Part shown: piece by piece, positions 32,494 to 42,929 of the stretch
Position numbering within the stretch: position 1 is the stretch's first letter
Layout: every line of letters begins with the position of its first letter
Assembly: GCA_009733575.1 (NCBI GenBank)
Contig: ML769548.1
Span: 1 to 64,000 of the forward strand
Origin: Gymnopus androsaceus JB14
Lineage: Eukaryota; Basidiomycota; Agaricomycetes; Agaricales; Omphalotaceae
DNA: 64,000 nucleotides
Reading direction: 5' to 3'
The notes under the pieces: model-generated
What the model was told of the DNA's origin: nothing
The model's database searches: none
The model's input: only the letters and a program-made list of their open reading frames with translations
Made by a program: the position numbers and the translations under genes

Positions 32494-32860
32494 GGGCTGG
32501 TTGAGATATAGCCTTTTGAAAACTTATCATATAGACCGTATTCTAGATGCCTCCCATATAGTGTATCTACTTCTGTAAATCTTCAACAGACAGATGCATG
32601 GGACTGAACTCGCCCTGACAGCAACGTATGAAGATGAAGATTTGACGCTGACTTGGTTGACGATCATATACCAAGACAAAGAGAAGCAATAGGTTCGAAT
32701 AGACTTCAGCGTTCAATTGATGGGTATACAGAGCAAGACGAACGAGACGAAACGGAACAGAGCGCATGCAACCGTAATTACACATTGAGTGACCGCGAAT
32801 GTACGTAGAAAGACGGAGGATCTAGGATCCAAACCTTTACAAGCCTCTACCACCACTGCC

Positions 32861-33926
32861 TCACGTAGTAAATTTGGCGGCGACGATGTTGGCCTGCACT
32901 GAGTTCTCGGTGGCGTCAGATGGGAAACCGGAAGTCATGACACCCTCGTAGAATGTACCCTGGGCGCCGATGCTGTTGTCTCCACCAATACCAAGAATGA
33001 TGGCACCTTCCTTGCTCATTGGGTTGTAGCCAGCCGCGTTTGGTCGCACACCGTTGTAAAACGTCGACAGCGCGCCAGTGGCAGCGTTACCGCCCTTGAT
33101 CGCCCAATTGTTTGGTTGACCCTTGACCATCGCAGTGACGAAGCGGAAAGTGATGGAGGGATTAGCAGTATTTTGTTTGACATTGAAGCCCGAGAACAAA
33201 CCGTCTTCGAGATCGGCCATGATCCAAGGACCATTGCCAGAACCGGTACCCCAGCTCGTGGAGCTGCCAAAGTAGATAGCCTCCATGTGGCCGTTGCCGG
33301 TATCGGTAGCGCTCCTCTCAGCATTCCCGTAGTCGAAGCAGCAGCCACCGTTAAAGTGGGTTCCATCTAGGACGGCGTACAAGCCCTCTGCGGCGTCACC
33401 CGTAGCTATGCCGTTGGTGTTGTCATTACGGTAGCCGACGCCGGGTACAACGAAGACACCATATGCCTTTTGACCGTTCAGGTGGATCGGTGCGGCAGTA
33501 GCGCTGGCCAAGTTGTCGGCGCCGTTGGGTCCTGGGCCCCTGAAGCCACCAGCAGGAGCTCGGGTTAGATGGTTAGCGCGGCCGGACTGATCGTAAATAA
33601 TGGAGATGACGCAGGAAGTGCCGGCGCAGAAGGAGTCTTGGGAGGCCGCGTTGGCAACACCGCCAGCGGATAGCGGCGCGATGTTCATCACGGCATTGTC
33701 GGAGCTACGTTGGACCTGGTAGAGTGCACCGTCGTAAGCGCTGAACAGGGCACGGACCGTACCGTGGGCGGCCTAACAAAGTGGATCAGTTCGACAAGCA
33801 TTTGGATTATCATGAAAACGAACTAACAACACAGGGTGTTCCTCCTTCAGCGTAGATGTCGCACGGCCCAGCGGCGACAGTAGCAGCAAGGCCTACTAAT
33901 GCGAATACTTTTGATCGTGACAACAT
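32861..33926 (-). CDS. GH54 alpha-L-arabinofuranosidase, catalytic domain only (second copy)
   Basis: Exon 1 is 33828-33926, intron 33773-33827, exon 2 32861-33772, 336 residues, frame intact. It is nearly identical to the copy at 16947, with differences such as Lys for Arg in NNWAIKGG and Met for Ile in VTAMVKG. The catalytic Glu (MADLEDG), Asp (GIGGDNS) and vicinal cysteines are kept, and the CBM42 domain is absent here too. The preserved frame in both copies, while the surrounding transposon genes decay, suggests recent duplication or selection. Confidence 0.95.
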
Positions 33927-34423
33927 GTCTGCTAGGAATTGTTGACGAGAACGTCGCGCATTATATGCTTTTATACTGCATAGACACGGTGAACGAGTTA
34001 CGGGCCGCTTGATGCTCTCAGCTCTGCTGAGGGTCAGGTAGAGCCATCATATGATATCTGACATACAGTTCGCGAAAAGCAGTATCTTTCCTTGGCAATC
34101 CCTTCTCTCCTTGGCAATCCCTTCTCAACTGGCCGCGCTGAAAGTCTTTGGATGGAGCAGTGGGCCTGCTGACGAGAAGAGAACACGGAAGTATTAAATG
34201 GTAAGAAGTGGTTTTTCCGCAGAGTCATCCCGGGGCTTGGCCCCATAATCTCCGAGCCATCTCCGAGCCATCTCCGAATCACATACATGCACGTGGTCCC
34301 AAAAAATTGCAGCCGGTTCAATCTCCGAGCCATCTCCGAATCACATACATATGCACGTGATCTGCCGCTGCCTCCGAGTCATCTCGGATCTCGGAGACAA
34401 AAAACCACAGGCTGCAAATACAC

Positions 34424-35064
34424 TCACACCGCCAACGATTATACTTCAGCCAAGTACTGTGAGAAATGAATTATTTCAGTATATAAGCTAAATGTACTTT
34501 TTCATACAAGTATATAAAATAAATATTTCAATGAACTTATGAAGGAATTACATTTAGACCCTCTGAATTTTGAATTTTAAACAGATTTCCGAAAGAGTGC
34601 TTTTCAATTGAGCTCTAAAAACAATAGTTTCAATGCAGACTGAATACTTTTACTTCACAATAAGAGTGAAAGCAACTATTTTGAAGAACCTTTCAGCTGG
34701 TTCCCAAAAGACAATATTTCAATTCTTGGGCCGATCCAGGCCGCTGCCAAACTGCACAGCGAAAGGCAACATTTCAGTGGAAAATTGAATTGTTCTTCGA
34801 AACAATTACTTTTGCTCTTATTGTGAAAGCAGGGCTTTCAAGTCCACATTGAATCTATTATTTCCAGAGTCCAATTGAAAGCTTCTCTTTCACACATCTA
34901 TATAAAGTTCTCAATTCAGAATATCGGAATTCAATTTATTCATCACTCTATTGAAATATACAACTTCTACATTTTTCTGAAAAAGTACATATCATATAGG
35001 GATTGAAATAATTTATTTCCCATTATGCGTTAGCTTGGCTGAAGCATAATTATTGGCGGTGTGA
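34424..35064. mobile_element. TIR element, 641 bp, arm B only
   Basis: The left end TCACACCGCCAACGATTATA and the right end, read on the other strand, TCACACCGCCAATAATTATG form an imperfect ~30-bp inverted repeat (continuing CTTCAGCCAAG in both). The inside is AT-rich with repeated TTTCAATT/AATTGAAA words and no ORF. The site is unoccupied in arm A near 16555. Superfamily not determined. Confidence 0.78.
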
Positions 35065-36103
35065 CTCTATTTATTAGATGACTTCCCATAGGATTTTTAT
35101 AGTTATTGCCGAGCTACAGAATTTTTGTCACATTTTGATCAAAAGTTTGTAGACGGAATTTGTAGACAAGTGCATCCCATAGGTCCAGTCAAGAAACAGT
35201 TGGTTCACGAGTGCCACTTCTGTTTTAGGTGAATAGCCAAGAAATTTTCCCTAAGGAGAGTTGCTTGCATTATGCCATCACTGATGGTAGTGTTTGTAGC
35301 ATCAAAACACATCTGTTGTTTGTAACTTGGCTTAAATTTCCAATTCCTCTGATGGGAGTGAGTGTGACACAATGATGAGCTTTTTTTATCATTTGTAGCT
35401 CGGATTTAGCTACAAATATGCTAAAGTCATCCATTGAGTAGCATGGGTCACAAGCTGAATGCCAGCAGGCAAATCACATCATTGTGCAAAGACTGCAGCA
35501 CTGCAGCCTCTTTAAAAAAATTTTAAGTGGATAGTCCTTATACTTTTGCATACATGATTCACCAAAACTCACCCAAAACTTGCCCATCCCTCAAAATTGG
35601 ACATGACCATGAATAAAACTTTGACATTGAGTGCCATACTTCCAGCAAAGCAATGGGGAGAGTGGAGAGAGCTAGGGTGTAAAAGGCTCACACCAATGGA
35701 GAGTAAATGAAAGCTAATGAGAGTAACAAGTATGTCATTTTCTGCATCACCCATGGTTCCAAATGGAGAGCAGTATGGCAAGATCCAAAATGGATTATTT
35801 CTGATGACCTTGTAGACATCAAAGAACAAGAGGTGTGCAAAAAATTTTTATTATATATCATCTTGTATTTCACTGTTAAGGTCGGCAGACCCCTCCCTCC
35901 CCTCCTGTACCTTCTAAATAGAGAAAGTTATTCCCACACCTCGTAGGTGCTTGTGATAATAATTCTTGACAAGGCACTTAAGGCTTGTCAAGAATTATTA
36001 CCATGTGTTGCACCACATACATGACTTCCTTGCTTCCAGCTCACTTCCCAGTCACTTCCTCAACAATCTCATATATACTGCAATATAAACAATTTCACTA
36101 CTC
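35065..36103. other. Non-coding stretch of arm B
   Basis: Collinear with 14868-16560 of arm A minus the MITE. No supported gene. Near 35950-36000 a short inverted repeat (AATTCTTGACAAG / CTTGTCAAGAATT) is absent from arm A and looks like a small recent insertion. Confidence 0.45.
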
Positions 36104-38783
36104 TTACTTTTTTTGAATCCGCCGCTGTTTGATGCCAGCCCCTCTTCCAGTTGCATTTTTTCAGCACTCATCATCACAAAACCAGTCGGTGACTGGTATC
36201 TGAAGCAACCCCTTGCAGGAGATATAGTACTATTATATTGTTGAGTATCTTGCTTACTTGAGAATCTAATTATTCACCTTCAAGTCGCATCCAGGGCATG
36301 AACATGTCACAAAGTCCTCTCCCTCTTCAATTGGCTTTCCACAGGAGTAATTGGCACATTCATTTTTGCTACTACCCCCTGCACGCTTTGTTGCACAACG
36401 TACTTGAGAACCACTAGTGCTGGGGAAGGGTGGATTATTTACTTGATCTGGATTAGTTGTGTGAGTATTGAGAGGAGTAGAATATCTTACCTGGAAATTG
36501 TGCCATCAAAGGTCCTGCGTGCTCAGAATCCATACCAATGTTTATTGATTCCATCCTATCTGAGCTATCCAATGGAGAGAGAGTTTGTTGCTAACATCTT
36601 CTTGATGCTCAGATTCATCATTTTGTGGTATCCCTGTTGCATTGAGTGTGTGCATCAATTCACAGTCATCCCTTGCACTAACAAAACTCTCCTCTGCACC
36701 CTTATCTCTGCCACTGAAACCACCTCTCTCATTGTTGAAACTGGAGCTGTCATCACAATTGTTGCCAATATCACCTTTGTCATCGCTGTCTCTGTTGCAT
36801 CCCTTGGTGCCATTGAATTCATCTAAATCCTGGTCAATTGTGTAAGCTATATCATTGTCTTCTCCTTCTATCCCAACATTCCTGTTGACTAATCATTACT
36901 ATGCAATAGAATTTTACAATTGAATACCTATCTCAATACCATCTGAGTGCTATGCCCCTCTGAGATGGCAAGTTTGTTCAGTTTCCCTTCGACTTTCTTG
37001 CGCAGGGCTTGTTATTGAATAGCCTTTTCATCAGGGTGTGTTCTGCTGGATCCAGCTTGAATAAATTTTTGTACAGGTGTACAGTAGCGCCATAATGGGA
37101 TTGTGAGATGTGTTTCTGGAGGTTGTATTTCCAGATAGCAGGAGCATTTGTGGGGCAGAGAGGGCAAAGGAGAGGATGGTTTGTACAAGGTGAGTTCGTT
37201 TTAAACTCCAATGCTGTTTTGATATTGAAGGCTTTTAAATTTTGGCACCACAAATGTTTCATGTCAATTGCCCAGACATCCTTTGCACGCTTGATAAGAT
37301 ATACACTGCAAAGACCACCAGTATTGAGACAAAGACCACACAGCTCATTGGCATCTTTTAGACAGATATCTTTAAAGATGTGGGAACCTATGTGTCGAAG
37401 AGTTTCTGGTTCACTCATCTCGGAATCTATTCTGATTGATGGACAGTGAGGACAGCAAAAACCTTGACTAGAAAGGAATGCAGTCTCTAGCTCATCACAG
37501 TAGAAGCAAGCTTTGTCTAATAGGAGTTGTCAGTGAGTTTTCTGTTATTATAGTAATGTTTATTTGCTAACCTGTCAGGTTGCGATAAGGGAAGGTTTTG
37601 CTCTTTGAAACATTTGGCACTTTTCCATCCGCGAAGTCTTGATGTAGACACTCTTCAAGTATTGCAGTAATGCCCCGAAGTTTGCTTGTGTGGAATACAT
37701 AGGTTTTGCTAGTGGTGGGGTCTTGAGATGGTTGGCCGAGCTTGGGGTTGATTGGCTCAATCATATGACCCAGTAAGCCTCTCAACATAGCTCTATGTGG
37801 GGCTTCCAACTAACCACCCCACTCCCAGTCTGGCTGAAGGGGCTGATGGTTGCTGTCAATCATCTTGAGTGACATGATTTGACCATTGACTTCAATATTG
37901 GGTTCATGCAGAACAGTGACTGGTAGGGATAGTGTAGGCCAAGAATTATATTTGATTGTTCCAAGTTGTATGACTGCAAGAAAGGCATGTCCTTCACACT
38001 TCACCAGGGTAAGAACTGGATCCTCGACAGATACAGTGTCACCTTCTTCAATGCATGAAAGGGTAAGTTCATCAGGAAGGGATGGTTCAGTGTATTTTGA
38101 GTACCCGCGTACACGCCATATACAATCAGTGGAATCCAGACTGTAAAGAGGACTGGAGAAGATCCAAAGAACACTAGACTTGTAGATCATCTTTGAAGTT
38201 TGTGTGCCATCACTTGTATCAGCAACCCAAGTAGAATATTTTTGAGATTCGGACTCCTCGCTTTCTTTCTCTGCAGTGGTGTCTTCAATTTTGTGTTCGA
38301 GTTCAGAGTCGGCAAGTCAGAAAGAGGGGGAGCATTGGGTGGAAACTGATTTTCTGTGGAAATAGGTGGTACAGGTGCAGCTTAGCCATTGTAATCATGA
38401 GTTTCATTGTCACCTTCATTGTCCTCCCCTACTGAAAGATCATTGACAAGAAGAACCTTTTCCATTCCAAATGGACAAAGGATATCATAACCGCCCTCCC
38501 TCTCCATTTTTTCAAATGGAGGCTTGATTCCAGCTTTCTGCAATTGCTTCTCTGCAGTTTCCCGTCCTTTCTTCCAATAGACCATAAGGACAATGTTCTG
38601 AACCTGAACATCCCCACGTCAAGTGATTGGGTTGATGTGGTCATACTTGGAAGAAATTTCATCATCCTGAACTTTCGAGATGCTCTTGATATTAAGATGG
38701 CGCGACTCTCCTCCCCATTCTGGATGCTCAGAGAGGATATTAACACACTGAACAGCTCTGTCAATACAATAATACGCCAAATT
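36104..38783 (-). pseudogene. Family Z, C-terminal half (arm B)
   Basis: Most readable copy of the C-terminal half. From 5' to 3' on the minus strand: CVNILSEHPEWGGES, KYDHINPIT then TGA in place of the Trp kept in copy 1, CWKKGRE-like region (VYWKKGRETAEKQ), acidic linker, SSVLWIFSSPLYS, beta-rich domain, CFYCDE...FCCPHCP and LCGLCLNTGGLC zinc ribbons, a C2H2 finger (CPLCPTNAPAIWKYNLQKHISQSH region), an acidic segment, and a PHD-like CANYSCGKP...WFCNDECRKN end. It resembles a multi-copy hypothetical protein family of mushroom genomes (recalled, not searched). Probably nuclear and DNA-associated. The 5' side is cut at 38783 by inserted DNA. Confidence 0.7.
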
Positions 38784-40435
38784 TTTGGCAAGACCTCAAG
38801 AACGCGATTCTTGACAAGTTCGCTTCTAGAGACGGTATAAGAGAGCTATAGTGAGCCCGAGCTAATAGCTATAACAAGTCTAATAAGTGTGGAAGTACTC
38901 GGACCAACAGAGCCACGGTATTGAACTGAATATCAGCTCTAAGTAGTTTGTAGGAATCCATAGTCCAGTAGCAGAGTCTTACTGGCATGTCAACACCAGA
39001 ACTCATATTAAAAGAGGCACATTGCCCATATAGACTTGAGCTCAAAAAAGATACACTCTGAAGACAAGTAACTCAGGGATTATGGAATGATATAGACTTT
39101 GTGAAACAGGACAGAACCAATTCCAGTGGGCTGATGCCGAGATTGTCATGATAGCCAAAGGGTACTTCAAAGCTTGATACCAAGGAAGCACTAATAATCT
39201 GTTTGGTGCCAAACAACGGATAAACGGCATATGCCGAAAGAACGAAACAAGAACAAGAGGATTGACGAAGCCAAGAGAGTATACGTAGACCCTTAAAGTG
39301 ACGTGTACCAGTATCAAAAGGCATACATGTCTACCGAGAAATGGAAGAAATGACGCGTAATAGACAGAGATTTGAGCTAGGAGAATAACACCGTACATTA
39401 GTTGGTGTTTTCCTGCATGAATATACTGCAGGGATATAGAGATATGGGTATGGTTGGAAAGCTACGAGGACAGAGAATGATAATACAAAAGAAGGAAAGG
39501 AGGACACAATAAGTTACAACGAGAAACAGAACTATGATGGGATTAGTGAGCATGGCACTGGACATGTGTCAGCTACATAGCAGTACGTGTTGCCCAGGAA
39601 AGGACCAAAGGTGTATAACCCAGATAGAAATAGGGTATAATACCCATAAGAAGCAGATGAACAGACATTAGGGTTGCAGATATATGCATATATGGACTAC
39701 TTTATTATAATTTCTCCTTTTTCTGAACAAGTTGTACCATTTCTCTGGATTCTCAAAGTACTTTATTATTTAACCAGCATCTGGCTGAGAATAGTATAAA
39801 AGCCTAGCTATATTTCCTTTGCAAAACAAGTTACCTTTGGACCTCATTTGTTGCTAGTGTGAATCCTCGTTGACGTAGCTACGGCTGAGACAGGAAAGAT
39901 ACCACTCCCTTGTGAACCAAAGTAATACTTCGTGTGGTACGGAAAAGAGTTGTTTATTGCGCCCAGCGTTAGAGACTTATAATCCTGACAACTGTGAAAA
40001 CCCCAGACTTATACCAAGTCAAATTGTTGTTTTAGTTTCAAGGAGTCTAGTGTGACCACCGAGAAACAACCATCTGTTGCGACTGAGCTCAGGTGTACAG
40101 GAAAAAAACTGTCTGTTGTCCTGAGTGGTTTTGCCCTACTGTTGGGAATCACTTTGTTGAACCAAGCCATATTGTTGGTGGTTTTTTTTGTTGTCATTGT
40201 TATATTGTTGCCCCTATCATTGCCCCGAATCAGTATAGATTGATTAGAAAAGGAGATCCTATCCTTCAATCGTCTACCAGCATCACTTCGAGAAATACCA
40301 GTCACTTTCAAGAGACAGATAGAGTATTTTCTTTGCGGAACCTTTGACAATGCACCCTCGCTATTTAAATTGATAGCCAAACCCCCTATATTCTGATTGC
40401 TTAGTGTTGATTGCTCTACACTATTTGAACCAACG
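38784..40435. other. Unidentified insertion splitting family Z
   Basis: Sequence between the two halves of family Z that is not LTR element. Minus-strand frames at 39042-39398 (hydrophobic) and 40009-40430 (GSNSVEQSTLSNQNIGG onward) are open without known domains. A TATA-like AGTATAAAAGCC at about 39792 is followed by sequence like the R/U5 part of an LTR (GCGCCCAGCGTTAGAGAC near 39960). A retroelement remnant is likely but unproven. Confidence 0.35.
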
Positions 40436-40705
40436 TGCTGAACGTAACGCCCACGCAAGGATTTTAGTGTAGGTGGTCGGGTTGATGATGGGAGTCCGGG
40501 ATCAAGAAACCATTCCATTTCTAGAAGTAGGTATCAAGTATTTAACTACCGAAATAATATGAAATAAATGTATATAACTAAGTAACTAATAACAAGGTGG
40601 AGAGATGAAACTTGTAAGGTGTTTATCAGATACATGAAGGATACCGGCAAGTGTCAAAGTGTAAAATTGCAGATCAGAGACCATCTTACCAACTCCTTCA
40701 ACACT
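40436..40705 (-). repeat. 3' LTR of non-autonomous element
   Basis: On the minus strand it starts TGTTGAAGGAGTTGG and ends CGTTCAGCA, next to the polypurine tract on its internal side (40706-40717). Confidence 0.9.
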
Positions 40706-42645
40706 CCCCCTGGTCTTCGAGATGCAAAGAAGACCATTGGCGTACCTTCAGATTTCTCTTGATGTACTCATGTGCCTCCTTTGACCCAAATATCATGTTC
40801 CATCAACCAGGCTCCCCCGGCCCTAAAGGACTGCTGTAAGGTGGGAGCTCTAAGTCCCAGCTCCAGGCTCCCTCCAGCCTTGACCCTGTCCCAAGGTTGT
40901 TGAGCCTCATCTTGGTGCTTCCCGCACCCTACTTTTATCTGCCTAATCCTCCCCAAAAAAATTTAATTTAGATCCATATGTGCAGTTGACTTGAGTCAAG
41001 TATGCAGGGCTTGCATTGATGCCATCTGAAATGGCATGAATGAAGGAATGAGTTGATTGAAATGTTGGAATGAATGATATGATTGAATTGTTGGAATAAA
41101 TGATGCGTGGAAATGTCAACGAGCATCCTCAAATTTATTTCCACAAAACGGGGTCAATAGTTGGTAATTGCTCAGGAATGGTATTGAGTCGTCAATTTTT
41201 GTGAAGTTGTCCTGCAGGAAATGAGTGTGTATTTGTGATCACTGTACCGTCGTTTATACTGCCAAGCAAGCAACGGATTTCTGCTGCAACAGTCATTCCA
41301 CATTGTCAAAAGGTTTGCATCACTGACATCTGTCAGTCGCGTCCCTAGACAGCCCAGCTCTTCCATCAATTCTTTACTACTTCTCCGCTCCCCTGAATCG
41401 TTCAATCCTATCTTCGGCCAATTCTTTGCTCTGGAGATCCAGGAGACAGGGGCCTAACTTTGTTCCCATCTCTTCACTCTCCCCCAGCGCCAGTAAGCTC
41501 CCCTGACTTTCTAAACCACATATCTCCCCCCCAAAAAAATAAAACCTGATCTCCCTGAAATACAACATGATATGTAGATTGAAATAAAAAGTGTGAAAGG
41601 AATAATTATGATAGAGGGATGAATTTGAATGAAGGGGAGAAAATAAAAGGCTGGAGGGACGGATTTGAATGCAGGGGAGATGATGTATATATGGGTAATA
41701 CTGGTTGGAGATTATCAGCTATGCAATTTTTGAGAGATTTAGGATCATGATAAAAGCTGGTAGCTGATAGAATGAATTGGAAATGGAATAGTAGGTATAG
41801 TAAATGGAAAGAATAAAAATAGAAAGCTCACTAATGGGTAGTGGATACAATGATAATGATGTCGCCCCTTGAGCATCATATTCATTAGTAGTCAGTCAGG
41901 GGCTAAGTGCTTCTGTCTGCCTATTTGAGCCCTGTGCAAAGGACTTCTTGCGGTGGCTGTATGTGAGGTCAGCGTTGGTGTTAATGATGTTCCATGGGTG
42001 ACCAGATAGTAATGCCTTCGTAGTGCCTGAAGGGCTTATACCTGGATGCCTCAGGTGTTGGAGGCATAGTGGGATTCAGATATTGATTTGATTGATGCCT
42101 CATCACAATAGAGGGCTTAATCAATGCCCTTAAGCAGTCTTTAAGCTCGGTTAGCTAGGCCGAGTAATTGACTAGCAATTGAGTGAGGGAATGTCAAGAG
42201 AATGAGTGAGTGATTGTCAAGGAAGTAATGAGGTTGACCATCTCTCCGAGATTCTTTTGGTCCGAAAAGAACAGTAACTTGGGAATCCAATCAGAGTTTT
42301 AATACCAGTCTCCTTGGTCAGAGACTGCATGACTGTAAGACGGTGAAGGAACAAGAGGATATTGATTTTGAGGGGGTGTAAAAGCGGGTCATATTTCAAT
42401 GACAGACAATCAGGGGTTCGAGTCCATAAAAGTGCCAAGGGAATTTCTCGGTCATTTTCAGGGAGAACACATGGCACGGCAGTGGTAATTCATGTATTGA
42501 TGAGCAGGAACCAGGAATGTCAATGCCGGTGGACGTCAAGAGTAACATCAGTGATGACTTGGATAGGGGTTCGTCCACAAGTCAGTCTGAGACAACACAG
42601 CGTGGTGGTGTCGAATGATGAGCATAAACCGGGGCCCATAACCTG

Positions 42646-42911
42646 TTGAACGTAACGCCCACGCAAGGATTTTAGCGTAGGCGGTCGGGTCAATGATGGG
42701 AGTTCGGGATCAAGAAACCGTTCCATTTCTAGAAGTAGGTATCAAGTATTTAACTACCAAAATAATATGAAATAAATGTATATAACTAAGTAACTAATAA
42801 CAAGGTGGAGAGATGAAACTTGTAAGGTGTTTATCAAATATATGAAGGATACTGGCAAGTGTCAAAGCATAAAATTGCAGATTGGAGACCATCTTACCAA
42901 CCCCTTCAACA
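42646..42911 (-). repeat. 5' LTR of non-autonomous element
   Basis: On the minus strand it starts TGTTGAAGGGGTTGG and ends GTTACGTTCAACA, followed directly by the primer binding site. Confidence 0.9.
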
Positions 42912-42929
42912 CAACGGACCCACAGCTCG

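Larger units (their letters stand above)
32062..37136 (-). repeat. Inverted-duplication arm B (main part)
   Basis: The reverse counterpart of 13823-18791, lacking the 734-bp MITE and carrying an extra 641-bp element at 34424. Further outward the match continues with 37137-38190 against 5884-6819 and 1790-1898. Confidence 0.93.
40436..42911 (-). mobile_element. Non-autonomous copia-type LTR element, 2.5 kb, TSD CAACG
   Basis: LTRs at 40436-40705 and 42646-42911 are about 95% alike by eye. CAACG is duplicated at 40431-40435 and 42912-42916. The primer binding site GGTTATGGGCCCCGG (minus strand, 42631-42645) is identical to that of the autonomous copia element, and a polypurine tract ACCAGGGGGAG abuts the 3' LTR. 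The 1.9-kb interior has no gag or pol similarity, so it must be moved in trans. Confidence 0.92.

Noticed and set aside
36404..36826. 140-codon plus-strand frame
   Set aside because: Antisense to the acidic and PHD-like exons of family Z, whose minus-strand frame is conserved in arm A.
42362..42649. Plus-strand frame inside the non-autonomous LTR element as gag
   Set aside because: Element orientation is minus (PBS and polypurine tract), and the frame has no gag or zinc-knuckle feature.
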